This document shows positions 8,651 to 17,571 of a stretch of 64,000 nucleotides of DNA, piece by piece. The notes beneath the pieces are model-generated. The model had not been told where the DNA came from, did not search any database, and saw only the letters and a list, made by a program, of their open reading frames with translations. The DNA comes from Parapedobacter indicus. Its GTDB lineage: Bacteria; Bacteroidota; Bacteroidia; Sphingobacteriales; Sphingobacteriaceae. The stretch spans positions 248,001 through 312,000 of the forward strand of contig NZ_FOQO01000008.1 of assembly GCF_900113765.1 (NCBI RefSeq). Direction: 5' to 3'. The first letter of the stretch is position 1. Each line of letters begins with the position of its first letter. The translations under genes and the position numbers were made by a program.

Positions 8651-9682
8651 ATGCAGAAAAACCGTCAGACGACTATCATTGACATCGCGAAACAACTGGG
8701 TGTATCCCCCTCTACGGTCTCCCGAGCACTTCACAACCATCCTTCAATCAGTGCGGAGACCAAAAAAAATGTATTGGCACTGGCCGAAAAGTACAGTTAT
8801 CAACCTAACTTGCTCGCATTAAGCTTACTTAATAAAAGAACCGGCATTATCGGCATAGTGGTGCCCGAGATTACCAGCTACTTCTTTGCTACGGTCATCA
8901 GCGGTGTACAGGATATGGTTTCTTCTGCAGGGTATAAGTTATTGATCTGCCAATCTAACGAGTCGTTTGAAGAGGAAAAAAAATTATTGCAGGATATGGC
9001 CCTGCTTCGTGTGGATGGGGTGCTGATTTCTCCGACTTTCCGCACAAAAACATTTGATCATTTTGATCGACTGAAAAGCGCTGGAATTCCGCTCGTCATC
9101 TTCGATCGTGATTGCCCGCATTATAAAGCCGATAAGGTACTGGTAGATAGTTATGACGGGGCCTATCAAGCCGTGGAATACCTCATTAAAACCGGCCGGC
9201 ATAATATTGCTCACATTGCAGGTCCCATTGCCTTCCCTACTTTTAAGCAACGCCTCGACGGCTACCTGAATGCGCATTACGACAACAACATACCGATCCG
9301 GTCCGAACTAATCGTTTATAGCGATGGCTTTTCTTCGGACTATGGCGTGGATGCTTTCGTACAACTTATCGCGCGCAACAAAAAACTGGATGCCCTTTTT
9401 GCGGTCAATGATGCCGTTGCCATCGGTGCCATGCGTGTCATCCGTGAAAACGGATACCGAATACCGGAAGATATTTCCGTAGTAGGTTTTGACGATGAAT
9501 CCTATGCACAATACTATTTTCCGCCGCTCTCTACCGTTTGGCAGCCCGTTTATGAGTTAGGAATGCTTTCTGCTAAAATCCTGCTGGATCATTTTGCCAG
9601 TAAGGAACTAGGGGAGCGCTTTCGTTATGAAATATTGAAGCCCGAATTGGTAATCCGCGAATCATCCATATCGCTGAGCTGA
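8651..9682 (+). CDS. LacI-family transcriptional regulator (first of pair)
   Basis: This is a sugar-responsive-type DNA-binding regulator of 343 residues, the usual LacI length. The N-terminal helix-turn-helix is IDIAKQLGVSPSTVSRALHN (about 10-29), followed by the hinge helix NLLALSLLNKRT and a periplasmic-binding-protein-like sensor domain (IGIVVPEITSYFFATVISGV through DISVVGFDDE). It is transcribed away from susC, and the palindrome at 8549-8562 lies between the two start codons. It is therefore the best candidate to bind that site and its twin at 2082-2095. Ligand unknown. Its stop codon is 2 nt from the stop of the convergent second LacI-type gene. Confidence 0.93.
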   Translation: MQKNRQTTIIDIAKQLGVSPSTVSRALHNHPSISAETKKNVLALAEKYSYQPNLLALSLLNKRTGIIGIVVPEITSYFFATVISGVQDMVSSAGYKLLICQSNESFEEEKKLLQDMALLRVDGVLISPTFRTKTFDHFDRLKSAGIPLVIFDRDCPHYKADKVLVDSYDGAYQAVEYLIKTGRHNIAHIAGPIAFPTFKQRLDGYLNAHYDNNIPIRSELIVYSDGFSSDYGVDAFVQLIARNKKLDALFAVNDAVAIGAMRVIRENGYRIPEDISVVGFDDESYAQYYFPPLSTVWQPVYELGMLSAKILLDHFASKELGERFRYEILKPELVIRESSISLS

Positions 9683-9684
9683 AG

Positions 9685-10722
9685 TCAGGTAGTCATCCGT
9701 CTGACCAAATCTACCGGACAAACCACGGGATCGCCAATTGAGACAGATGATCCGGATACGGGTTGCTGCAAGGCATCGATCAACGTTTCGGCTACTTTAT
9801 CGGCCATCTCATGCGGATATTGCTCAATGGATGTAATGGACGGTGTGATAATGGACGTTCTTGGATCGTTGGAGTAACCGATGATCCGCAGGTCTTCAGG
9901 AATCCGGATCGCACGCTCCCGCGCAAACTCCACAGCCGCAATTGCAGTGGTGTCGTTTGCAGCGAATAAGCCATCGGGCACATCGTGGCCATCAAACAAT
10001 TTGCGAAGACTATTCCATGCGTTTTCCATCGTCAATTCATGGTGATAAACCCATTCTTTACGTAGGGCGACATCCTGTTTGGCCAGCGCATCCATGAAAC
10101 CGCGGGTACGTTCATGATAAATGCTGCACGATAGGGGTCCACTTACGTAAGCAATTCGCTGGCAACCAGCACCAACCAAGTGATTGCCTGCCAGCAGCCC
10201 TCCGCGGTAATCATCGCCCTTTATGACATATGAAGGTGTCCCTTCAGCAGGCACACGGTCATAAAACACCAAGGGAATTCCCTGTTTCACGAATCCCTCG
10301 AAGTGCGAAATATCTTCCGTATAGAGGGTGAGCGACACAACGAGTGCATCGACACGTGCCGAATACAACGAATTGGCCAGTTCCTTTTCCAGTTTTACGG
10401 AATCATTGGATTGGCAGATCATCAGGTTATATCCTGCCGCCTGTAGCTGACGCTGCAATGAGGTAATAAAAAAAGCGTGGAAATACATCGATATCCGCGG
10501 AACAATCAATCCGATGGTATTCGAACGCCGGTTACGGAGTGAAGAAGCCATGCTGTTATGGCGATATCCCATTTCCTTGGCCATCTCCTTTACTCGCACG
10601 CGCGTAGCCTCGCTGATACGCAGATTATTATTGAGTGCCCGCGAAACGGTAGCTGGCGATATGCCCAATGCCCTGGCGATGTCTACGATGCTGTTTTCAG
10701 ACTTCGGTTTCCTTGGTGTCAT
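9685..10722 (-). CDS. LacI-family transcriptional regulator (second of pair)
   Basis: This is a 345-residue LacI-type regulator. The start at 10722 (MTPRKPKSENS) puts the helix-turn-helix VDIARALGISPATVSRALNN at about residues 13-32. The upstream in-frame start at 10779 would add a hydrophobic stretch that does not belong to the family. Hinge NSMASSLRNRRS and sensor domain (IGLIVPRISMYFHAFFITSL ... DLRIIGYSND) are intact. It is convergent with the regulator at 8651-9682 and has the same domain order, so a paralogous pair sensing related ligands is plausible. No copy of CGCAAAGGTTTGCG is seen at its own promoter, so its targets are unclear. Confidence 0.92.
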   Translation of the reverse strand: MTPRKPKSENSIVDIARALGISPATVSRALNNNLRISEATRVRVKEMAKEMGYRHNSMASSLRNRRSNTIGLIVPRISMYFHAFFITSLQRQLQAAGYNLMICQSNDSVKLEKELANSLYSARVDALVVSLTLYTEDISHFEGFVKQGIPLVFYDRVPAEGTPSYVIKGDDYRGGLLAGNHLVGAGCQRIAYVSGPLSCSIYHERTRGFMDALAKQDVALRKEWVYHHELTMENAWNSLRKLFDGHDVPDGLFAANDTTAIAAVEFARERAIRIPEDLRIIGYSNDPRTSIITPSITSIEQYPHEMADKVAETLIDALQQPVSGSSVSIGDPVVCPVDLVRRMTT

Positions 10723-10782
10723 GACGTAAAAGCCGTAAATCCAAAACAACGGTATTTTTACCAAAAATGCAAACGACACTCA

Positions 10783-11148
10783 TTAATACTGCCCTGTACT
10801 TAACAGTACCAACGTACAGGCTTCCACCACTTCAATACCTTGCTGTTCGGCCAAGGCTTTCAATTCGGGATTTTCGGTGCCCGGGTTAAAGATGATGCGC
10901 TGGGGTTTCGTTTGGCTAATATAATCATAGTATTGCGGCTGCCGCTGTGGACCAATATAAAGCGTGATGGTGTGGATGTCTGACAGTACGTCGGCAGCAC
11001 GCCGTATGGGTACCCCAGCTACTTCCCCATTTTTTATACCAATGTTTACAATTTCATGCCCTGCCGCCACCAAGCGATTCGCAGCCAAATAGGCATAACG
11101 TGCCGGATTATTCGTTGCGCCCAAAACGAGGGTTTTCTTTTGTTCCAT
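10783..11148 (-). CDS. CoA-binding domain protein (YccU-like, CoA_binding_2)
   Basis: This is a small 121-residue cytosolic Rossmann-fold protein. It has the nucleotide-binding start TLVLGATNNPARYAYLAANRL, the conserved IGIKNGEVAGVPIR region, and IIFNPGTENPELKALAEQQG followed by VVEACTLVLL. These match the stand-alone CoA_binding_2 family, whose members bind CoA or acyl-CoA but mostly lack an assigned reaction. The gene lies 60 nt downstream of the second LacI-type gene start on the same strand and looks like an independent housekeeping gene. Confidence 0.85.
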   Translation of the reverse strand: MEQKKTLVLGATNNPARYAYLAANRLVAAGHEIVNIGIKNGEVAGVPIRRAADVLSDIHTITLYIGPQRQPQYYDYISQTKPQRIIFNPGTENPELKALAEQQGIEVVEACTLVLLSTGQY

Positions 11149-11177
11149 GATTCACAAAGGTACGAAACATTGTGTAT

Positions 11178-12392
11178 TCAATTGGCCAAAAACTCCCCCT
11201 CGGTCGAATAAGCACCCTGGCGGATAACCGGCATACCCAGAATTTTATACAGTTCATCCAAATGGAGTAAGCTACCATTCGCAAGATTAGTCAATAACAC
11301 GATGGTAATGTCTTCTTTCAGGTCGCGGATATACAGATTACGGAAGCCATGCCACCAGCCGGTATGGTATACCACCTTATGGTCCCCCGGATCAAACGTG
11401 CGCCATCCATAGCCATAGTTAAACAGTTCCTTCTTTGGCGTGCTGTATCCAGCATAGGCAGAGTCGAGCGTTTCTGGTTTCAGTAGCCGCCCATCCCGCA
11501 GGGCACGATCAAACAAAAACAGGTCTTGCACCGTGCTATAGATCCCCTTATCGCCTACAGGACCATCCTGAAAATTCTGTACGACCGAACGTCGCCAAAC
11601 TTTGTCGTGTCCCACTACCACGCTCGACGGGATTTTCTCATAGACCGCTGTCGAATAAACCGCGGTGTTTTTCATACCCGCGGGAGAAAACACCTGGTCC
11701 TGCATATAAACCGCAAAATCCTGGCCGGTTACCTTTTCGATGATGGCAGCTAAGACCATGTAATTGGTATTGTTGTAAAAAAACCGTACATCCGGGTTGG
11801 CATATTTATCCGGCTTATGGGTGGCCAATAGATGCATTACCTCCCTATTGGACATGCCTTTCCGTTTATCCGGCCATATCTCTGTTTTATCCGTAAAATA
11901 CAGGTAGTTCATCAACCCCGATCGGTGAGTAAGCAACAACTTGATAGTTACACCGGGATAGGGGAAGTCCGGAAAGAACTCATCGACTGTCTGATCGAGT
12001 TTGATTTTGCCTTCCTCCCAGAGTTTAAGTATCCCGGTTGCCGTAAACGGTTTAGATACCGAAGCCAACTCAAACTGCGAAGTGATTTTCAGGCTATCCT
12101 TCATCAGGTAATTAGCCCATCCAAAGGTATTCTGATAAAGAATTTTACCCTTCTTCGCAATGAGTACATTCCCGTTAAAGCCCGATCGGCTATGCAACCG
12201 TTGCATAAATGCGTCCAGGCGCCGGTCAGCGTGGCCCGCATCATACACCAGCATTAAACTGTCCTTTTCGTGTTGTTTACGTTCAGCCTTGGCTTTTTTC
12301 TTTTCGGTGGACGTACACGACGCACCAATGAGCGCAGTGAGTAAGGTAATAAAGATAAGGTTTTTGAACAACGGCTTCCCAATAATCGTCAT
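11178..12392 (-). CDS. serine beta-lactamase-like (class C / PBP4*-type) lipoprotein
   Basis: This is a 404-residue envelope serine hydrolase. A lipoprotein signal ends at LIGASC (Cys26), and a charged linker follows (STEKKKAKAERKQ). The catalytic fold then carries the SxxK motif SVSK (Ser111, Lys114), a Tyr-Asn motif YNNTNY near residue 207, and HTGWWHG in place of the KTG triad. The family (Pfam Beta-lactamase, class C fold) includes esterases and D-amino-acid peptidases, so antibiotic resistance should not be assumed. It stands alone between the CoA-binding gene and miaE. Confidence 0.88.
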   Translation of the reverse strand: MTIIGKPLFKNLIFITLLTALIGASCTSTEKKKAKAERKQHEKDSLMLVYDAGHADRRLDAFMQRLHSRSGFNGNVLIAKKGKILYQNTFGWANYLMKDSLKITSQFELASVSKPFTATGILKLWEEGKIKLDQTVDEFFPDFPYPGVTIKLLLTHRSGLMNYLYFTDKTEIWPDKRKGMSNREVMHLLATHKPDKYANPDVRFFYNNTNYMVLAAIIEKVTGQDFAVYMQDQVFSPAGMKNTAVYSTAVYEKIPSSVVVGHDKVWRRSVVQNFQDGPVGDKGIYSTVQDLFLFDRALRDGRLLKPETLDSAYAGYSTPKKELFNYGYGWRTFDPGDHKVVYHTGWWHGFRNLYIRDLKEDITIVLLTNLANGSLLHLDELYKILGMPVIRQGAYSTEGEFLAN

Positions 12393-12485
12393 AGCGCGCT
12401 AAAGTATTGCAATTGACTTGCAACAGCAAACTTTTTGTTTAATTAACGGAAATTTCAACCTAAATATTACAGGTTACACCCGGGT

Positions 12486-13067
12486 TTATCCATGGATATG
12501 TTCGGTTGTGCCATACGACTTGATGAGGTTGCCTTCAAATTCCAACCATTCCTTCCAGCGCTTATCCACATCCATATCCGTCGTATATCGCTTGGCAAAA
12601 TTCAAAAATGTGGTGTAATGACTAGCTTCCGACACCATTAGATCGTAGTAAAATTTGGCCAGTTCCGGATCGTTGATGTTTTGCGACAGCACACGAAAAC
12701 GCTCGCAGCTGCGGGCCTCTATCATCGCAGCAAAAAGCAGCCGGTCTACAAAAGCCGTATTACGGCTTCCATCTTTTTTCATAAATTTCATCAGTTGATT
12801 TACGTAATCATCTTTACGTTCACGCCCCAATGTGTATCCACGCTGCTTAATGATGTCGATCACCAGTTGGAAATGCTGCATCTCTTCGATGGCGATTGCT
12901 GTCAATTCATGTACCAAGTCTTGATGTTCCGAGTTCTGGGTAATCAGCGAAATGGCATTGGTAGCTGCCTTTTGCTCACACCAGGCATGGTCTGTCAAGA
13001 TTTCTTCCAGGTTGGATTCGGCTATATTGGCCCAACGCGGATCGGTCAGCAATTTTAGTCCCAGCAT
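12486..13067 (-). CDS. miaE: tRNA-(ms2io6A)-hydroxylase MiaE
   Basis: This is a non-heme di-iron monooxygenase that hydroxylates the isopentenyl side chain of ms2i6A37 in tRNA. The 193-residue protein shows the ferritin-like four-helix pattern with Glu and ExxH ligands: NLEEILTDHAWCEQKAA, ELTAIAIEEMQHFQLV (EEMQH), AMIEARSCERF and VSEASHYTTF (EASH). Length and motifs fit the MiaE family. The gene is monocistronic. MiaB and MiaA are not in the window. Confidence 0.9.
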   Translation of the reverse strand: MLGLKLLTDPRWANIAESNLEEILTDHAWCEQKAATNAISLITQNSEHQDLVHELTAIAIEEMQHFQLVIDIIKQRGYTLGRERKDDYVNQLMKFMKKDGSRNTAFVDRLLFAAMIEARSCERFRVLSQNINDPELAKFYYDLMVSEASHYTTFLNFAKRYTTDMDVDKRWKEWLEFEGNLIKSYGTTEHIHG

Positions 13068-13103
13068 TCGTAATTGTTTTGGACAAACTTACCCATATTT
13101 TCC

Positions 13104-13135
13104 CAAAAAAGACAGCCACCGGATAAGTGGCTGCC
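13104..13135 (-). terminator. rho-independent terminator of the 13161-13748 gene
   Basis: On the minus strand GGCAGCCAC-TTATCC-GGTGGCTGTC is followed by TTTTTT. The hairpin lies at about 13111-13135 and the T-run at 13105-13110, 25 nt after the stop codon of the coiled-coil protein gene. Confidence 0.85.
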
Positions 13136-13160
13136 GAACTATATAGAGACTCCTTGGAGA

Positions 13161-13748
13161 TTATTTTGCCGCAATGGTTGTGCCTACATCAGAAAAACGG
13201 TTCACCCGTTCAATCGCCGCGGCAAAGCACCGCTCCGCTTCCTGTAAAAGCGGCGTCGTTTCTTCATTCACCAGTTTAGCGTATCTTTTTTTCGATTTTT
13301 CGAAACCCTTCTGCTCCCTTAAAAGTTCCCTTTTGAGCTGGGATTGCAAGCGGGTCAGCTGTTCCTTCTCATAAATGTCGCGCTGAGCGTGCTTTTTAGC
13401 ATAATTAGCTTCTATTTGCGCAATGACTTTCTTACTTTCTTCGACACGGACTCCTTTCTTGATGTCCTGCTGATAAACCCCCACGAAAAATACCCGGTCA
13501 CGCTCCAACTCCGCATGGTTACCGTGGCTCTCACGGATACGGGCTTCGGCCAGTCTATATTGTTCCCACAATACATCTACATTCCGCTGGTGAAATGCAA
13601 TTGCCTGCTTAAACGCTTCGGTACTTTTTTGGTCATTAGCCAATTCATGGCGGCCTCCTTTTTCAACATACGAAGCAGTATGTGTGGTGGCGGTACTGTT
13701 TCCTACTGCCGCTGTGCAGATCAGGACACTTAATACGAGTGATTTCAT
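13161..13748 (-). CDS. secreted charged coiled-coil protein of unknown function
   Basis: I do not recognise this 195-residue protein. The start at 13748 gives a normal signal peptide (MKSLVLSVLICTAAVGNSTA). A longer frame to 13874 would put 42 unlikely residues in front of it. After the signal the protein is very rich in Lys, Glu, Arg and Gln, with long helices likely to form coiled coils (for example EKEQLTRLQSQLKRELLREQ and KGFEKSKKRYAKLVNEE). It is predicted to be periplasmic. It has its own terminator, and AGACGAA heptamers upstream (13802-13915) suggest separate regulation. No catalytic motif is visible. Confidence 0.75.
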   Translation of the reverse strand: MKSLVLSVLICTAAVGNSTATTHTASYVEKGGRHELANDQKSTEAFKQAIAFHQRNVDVLWEQYRLAEARIRESHGNHAELERDRVFFVGVYQQDIKKGVRVEESKKVIAQIEANYAKKHAQRDIYEKEQLTRLQSQLKRELLREQKGFEKSKKRYAKLVNEETTPLLQEAERCFAAAIERVNRFSDVGTTIAAK

Positions 13749-13801
13749 AATAAATATGCTTTTGTTTTTTGTCTTTTTGTTTTTCTGACTTTCTGCTGAT
13801 A

Positions 13802-13915
13802 AGACGACAGGATTGGAAAAACGTTGCACGCTATCGGTGGGATAATAGACGAACCGCCCGTAGTAATCGACCAAAGAGAAGTCAATTAGACGAACGACGG
13901 TTTTGGGTAGACGAA
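13802..13915. repeat. cluster of AGACGAN heptamers upstream of the coiled-coil protein gene
   Basis: AGACGAC occurs at 13802 and AGACGAA at 13847, 13888 and 13909; the last three are preceded by T. They lie 54-167 nt upstream of the start codon at 13748. The last two are 21 bp apart, about two helical turns. The same core forms the phased array at 49791-49834. Confidence 0.45.
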
Positions 13916-13927
13916 TGTGTATTGGGC

Positions 13928-14191
13928 TTATCCCTTTTTCTTTTTCCGCTCGGCTTTGAGTGGATCAGGCAGGTAGCGCAAAACAAAAAACGAAGCAAGC
14001 GCCAACAAACAGGAGCCAACAAACGTAGTGATGGCAAAATACATATTGTCTTGCAGGGCATTATTCAAGGCGCCAAATAGGAACCAGATCTGTATGCTAA
14101 CAAACAAGACCAGCAATAAAATAATCCCCAACATCAGGGAATTTGTTTTATTGGGATGCGCTTCATTTTGCGAACTTCGGAAATCACTCAT
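13928..14191 (-). CDS. small two-helix membrane protein, last gene of redox operon
   Basis: This is an 87-residue protein with two predicted membrane helices (SLMLGIILLLVLFVSIQIWF and MYFAITTFVGSCLLALASFF) and a basic C-terminus ending KAERKKKKG. It is the sixth and last gene of the operon that begins at 19773, 10 nt after the Rieske gene. It probably is an accessory or anchor subunit of the membrane redox complex. It resembles small uncharacterised proteins in comparable Bacteroidota clusters (possibly DUF6755; from memory, not verified). Confidence 0.75.
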   Translation of the reverse strand: MSDFRSSQNEAHPNKTNSLMLGIILLLVLFVSIQIWFLFGALNNALQDNMYFAITTFVGSCLLALASFFVLRYLPDPLKAERKKKKG

Positions 14192-14201
14192 TTTTTATGT
14201 G

Positions 14202-14720
14202 CTATGCGTTTTTTTCTTTTACGTATACCTTTCCATCTTTAATCACTACCTGTAATTGCGGGAGTGGTCTTGGAGGCGGCCCTTGCAGCACCTCACCGGT
14301 GTCGGCACTGAAGAAGCCATGATGACAGGGGCATTCGATTTTCTTTAAATCTTCGCGATAGCGTACGGCACAGGTGAGGTGTGTACATTTTTGCTCAAAA
14401 GCACGCCATTCGCTTTCTTCAAGGTGAACCAATATATATGGGACCGTTTCAGCACCTTCGATTTTAAACTGGAACATCTGCCCCACAGCTACGTCTGTTT
14501 CCTGGCAAACGTAATGTTCGCCCTCCAGGGGTTTAGCCGGGAATAAGAGCGACCGAATGACAATAACCCCATTGGCCAATGCAAGTGTACCCGAAAATAA
14601 CGCCAAAAATTTAGCGAACTCACGGCGACTTACATGCGTTGCTTTCTTTTGCTGGATAGGAAAATCACTTTTCCAGTTCGGCATATCTTGTGGATCTGGC
14701 ACCGCCTTTTTCATTGCCAT
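14202..14720 (-). CDS. Rieske [2Fe-2S] protein with Tat-type signal anchor
   Basis: This electron carrier is tethered on the outer face of the inner membrane. The 172-residue protein has a twin-arginine motif SRREFAKFLA (31-40) running into a membrane segment (about 39-60), then a Rieske fold. The cluster ligands are CTH (C112, H114) and CPCH (C130, H133). C117 and C132 match the disulfide pair of bc1/b6f-type, high-potential Rieske proteins. It lies 11 nt after the ferredoxin-type gene. A bc-type Rieske protein inside a molybdoenzyme operon is unusual and suggests electron exchange with quinol or with the di-heme subunit (inference). Confidence 0.92.
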   Translation of the reverse strand: MAMKKAVPDPQDMPNWKSDFPIQQKKATHVSRREFAKFLALFSGTLALANGVIVIRSLLFPAKPLEGEHYVCQETDVAVGQMFQFKIEGAETVPYILVHLEESEWRAFEQKCTHLTCAVRYREDLKKIECPCHHGFFSADTGEVLQGPPPRPLPQLQVVIKDGKVYVKEKNA

Positions 14721-14731
14721 AACGCTGCTTT

Positions 14732-15301
14732 TCAGTCTACAATCAATTGTTTAGCACCTTTAGGCATCATCACGTACACCTTTGTCTTCACTTCTTGGTT
14801 GCCAAACTTAAAAGAATTAACCGGTGTACTGTTGGGTCGCATACGGGCAATTTCTTCATGCGTACCGTAATACAAAGCCTGACTGGGGCACACCGTAGCA
14901 CACATCGGTTTTTTACCGGCACTGGTTCGATCATAGCACATATTGCATTTCATCATCAGCTCCGCTTCTTCCATCTTCTTTGGCACACCAAAAGGACAAG
15001 CCAACACACAATTGGAGCACCCAATACAACGGGGCGTATTGGCCGAATGAACTACGCCGAAGTCATCCTGATGGATGGCATCGGCCGGACAGACATTCGC
15101 GCAAGCGGGATTTTCACAATGCATGCATACCTGCACCGTAGTTTGCACGCTCACCGCCCTGTCTACATAGTTGACGTGGATCATGCTTTCCTGGCCGTTT
15201 GTTTCGCATTCGGCACACGCCATCTCGCAGGCATGACAACCGATACAACGTTGCATATCTACAAAGAAGGCCATATCCATGTTATAATTCGTTTCTGGCA
15301 T
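14732..15301 (-). CDS. ferredoxin-type subunit with four [4Fe-4S] clusters
   Basis: This is a 189-residue electron-transfer subunit of the NrfC/DmsB/HybA type. Sixteen cysteines form four cluster motifs: C19/C22/C25/C29, C59/C62/C67/C71, C92/C95/C98/C102 and C119/C122/C134/C138. No signal peptide is seen, so it should sit in the cytoplasm with the molybdoprotein encoded just upstream (38 nt gap). It would relay electrons between the catalytic subunit and the membrane subunits. Confidence 0.93.
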   Translation of the reverse strand: MPETNYNMDMAFFVDMQRCIGCHACEMACAECETNGQESMIHVNYVDRAVSVQTTVQVCMHCENPACANVCPADAIHQDDFGVVHSANTPRCIGCSNCVLACPFGVPKKMEEAELMMKCNMCYDRTSAGKKPMCATVCPSQALYYGTHEEIARMRPNSTPVNSFKFGNQEVKTKVYVMMPKGAKQLIVD

Positions 15302-15339
15302 AATGGGTCTTTTTATGTTTGTTGTTCTTTACATTTAGT

Positions 15340-17559
15340 TTATAGATCACTTTGGTAAGCGGTTTCCGTAAGGGCCGCTGAAGCTACCTCACCGGTAGGA
15401 ATCAACTGGCAGGCACAAACTTTAAATTCCGGAATCTTCGAAATGGGATCCAGGTTTCCAATCGTCAGTTGATTTGCTGCGTGCTTCCCTCCCCAATGGT
15501 AGGGGATAAAAACAGTGTCTTCGCGGATGGTTTCCACCACCTGCGCTGGAAACTCGGCTTCCCCCCTACGCGTTTTTACCCGCACCAGATCGCGTGTTTT
15601 GATACCGTAACGGGATGCCAGTTTGGGATGTATTTCCAAGAGTGGTTCGGGATACTGATCTACCAACTTGCCAATCCGCCGGGTAGAGGTACCGCTCAAG
15701 TATTGCGAAACCACCCTACCTGTTGTCAAAACTACCGGAAAATCTTCGTCTGTTACTTCTGTCGGAGGTTTAAAACGTACCGGATTAAAATGTGCTTTTC
15801 CATCGGGTGTACTAAATTTCCGATCTTCCCAGAGCCGGGGTGTACCGGGGTGCTCCAGTGATGGGCAGGGCCAGAAAATACCCATCTGGCTTTCAACCTT
15901 TTCATAGGTAATGCCAAAGTAATCGGCCGTACCCCCTTTTGATGCCAGCCGAAGTTCGTTAAAAATCGCCTCGCTTGATGCAAAACTGAACTTATCGGCT
16001 TCACCCAGTCGTGCTGCCAACTCCATAATGATATCGCCATCCCTTCGGGCATTTCCGGGTGGTGTAACGGCTGCATTGATTTTTACGACACGCCCTTCTG
16101 CTGTGGTAACGGTACCCTCTTCTTCCTCATGTAAGGAACCGGCCATAACGATATCTGCGTAACGCGCCGTTTCACTCAAAAAGCTGTCGATACACACGTA
16201 AAACTCCAGTTTTTCAAATGCCTCGCGCACATATCCATTATTAGGTAAAGACACCAATGGATTGAAACAAATGGAAATAAGCCCTTTGATTTCACCGCGA
16301 TGGATGGCATCTATTTGTTCATATGCCGTTAAGCCTTTCCCGGGCATTTCGCTTTCATTTATCCGCCATACATCAGCGATGTATTGCCGATGAGCTGGAT
16401 TCGTGATATCTCTGTTGCCCGGCAGTTGGTCACACTTATGCCCGTGTTCTCTTCCTCCCTGTCCGTTTCCCTGCCCGGTTATGGTTCCGTAACCGCAGTA
16501 AGGTTTGCCAATACGGCCGGTTGCCAATACCAGATTAATACAGCTCAGTACATTATCTACCCCTTTCGAATGATGCTCGATTCCCCTTGCATGAAGCAAG
16601 AAACTGGTCTTGGCCTTTCCCCACAAACTCGCGGCTTCCCATATCTTTTCCTTGGCAACGCCCGTATGTACTTCCGCCCAATCCAGGTCGTAATCTTTTA
16701 CGGCCTCTATCGTTTCCTGAAATCCGACGGTGTGATCGGCAATAAATTCGTGGTCCAACCAATCGTTATCTACCAGTATTTTGAGCATCGCACCGAACAG
16801 CGCCGAATCACCCCCGGGTTTCACATCCAGATGCAGATCGGCGGTACGAGCCAGTGGAATAACACGTGGATCTACAACAATCAGTTTAGCACCCTGATCG
16901 CGGGCTCGCCATATGTAATGTGTCAGCGTGGGGAACGTTTCGCTGATATTAGCTCCGGCAACAATGATCACTTCCGCATGCGCCAGATCTGCCCAGCTGT
17001 TTGAACTCCGGTCTAGACCAAAAGCCTTCTTATTACCCGCGCCGGCGCTCACCATACACAGTCGGCCATTGTAGTCTAAATTTGCGGTTTTTAAAGCTAC
17101 ACGTGCAAATTTACCCATCATGTAGCTTTTTTCGTTGGTGAGCGATACCCCACTCAGCATAGCGAATGCATCCTTCCCGTAGGTTTGCTGAATACGCCTG
17201 ATCTCGCTGACTGTTTTTCCCATCGCCTGCTCCCAGGAGATGTGTTCAAACCCCTCTCCCTCTACACGTTGTATCGGAGCCATGAGCCGATCTGGATGAT
17301 TGTTTTGCAGATACCGCTCTACTCCTTTTGGACAAAGTCGGCCTTCGTTATATGGAAAATCCATCCAAGGTTCGAAACCAACTACCTTGTTTTCTTTTAC
17401 CTTTAACTGAATACCACATTGCATGCCGCAATAGCAACAATGCGTTTTAACCAATTCATCAGGCTCATGTGCCCCATAAAAGCCTGATTGCGGGGGATAC
17501 GCTTTATGTGGACCGAATGCTGCAATAAGCCGATCAACCGATGTAGGAAGTTTTGCCAT
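15340..17559 (-). CDS. molybdopterin oxidoreductase, cytoplasmic nitrate-reductase-like catalytic subunit
   Basis: This is a 739-residue Mo-bisPGD enzyme. An N-terminal [4Fe-4S] site (C41, C44, C48, C76) is followed by the molybdopterin domains. The likely Mo ligand is C168 in [10 protein letters not shown], which matches the RLCMSSA signature of Nas/Nap nitrate reductases. [14 protein letters not shown] resembles the GGREVGGLANQLPG block of assimilatory nitrate reductases. The C-terminal dinucleotide-binding domain contains [17 protein letters not shown]. There is no Tat signal, so the enzyme is cytoplasmic. The closest functional guess is nitrate reduction, but no nitrite reductase or nitrate transporter of the usual kinds is nearby. 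Another oxyanion remains possible. Confidence 0.9.
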   Translation of the reverse strand: MAKLPTSVDRLIAAFGPHKAYPPQSGFYGAHEPDELVKTHCCYCGMQCGIQLKVKENKVVGFEPWMDFPYNEGRLCPKGVERYLQNNHPDRLMAPIQRVEGEGFEHISWEQAMGKTVSEIRRIQQTYGKDAFAMLSGVSLTNEKSYMMGKFARVALKTANLDYNGRLCMVSAGAGNKKAFGLDRSSNSWADLAHAEVIIVAGANISETFPTLTHYIWRARDQGAKLIVVDPRVIPLARTADLHLDVKPGGDSALFGAMLKILVDNDWLDHEFIADHTVGFQETIEAVKDYDLDWAEVHTGVAKEKIWEAASLWGKAKTSFLLHARGIEHHSKGVDNVLSCINLVLATGRIGKPYCGYGTITGQGNGQGGREHGHKCDQLPGNRDITNPAHRQYIADVWRINESEMPGKGLTAYEQIDAIHRGEIKGLISICFNPLVSLPNNGYVREAFEKLEFYVCIDSFLSETARYADIVMAGSLHEEEEGTVTTAEGRVVKINAAVTPPGNARRDGDIIMELAARLGEADKFSFASSEAIFNELRLASKGGTADYFGITYEKVESQMGIFWPCPSLEHPGTPRLWEDRKFSTPDGKAHFNPVRFKPPTEVTDEDFPVVLTTGRVVSQYLSGTSTRRIGKLVDQYPEPLLEIHPKLASRYGIKTRDLVRVKTRRGEAEFPAQVVETIREDTVFIPYHWGGKHAANQLTIGNLDPISKIPEFKVCACQLIPTGEVASAALTETAYQSDL

Positions 17560-17571
17560 ACAATGATATGC

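Noticed and set aside
11178-12392. Antibiotic-resistance beta-lactamase
   Set aside because: The class C fold with SxxK and YxN is shared by many esterases and peptidases, and the KTG motif is HTG. Resistance cannot be claimed.
15340-17559. Formate dehydrogenase alpha subunit
   Set aside because: The RLCM-type Mo ligand region and the GGREHG...QLPG block point to the nitrate-reductase branch, and no formate-specific partners are present.
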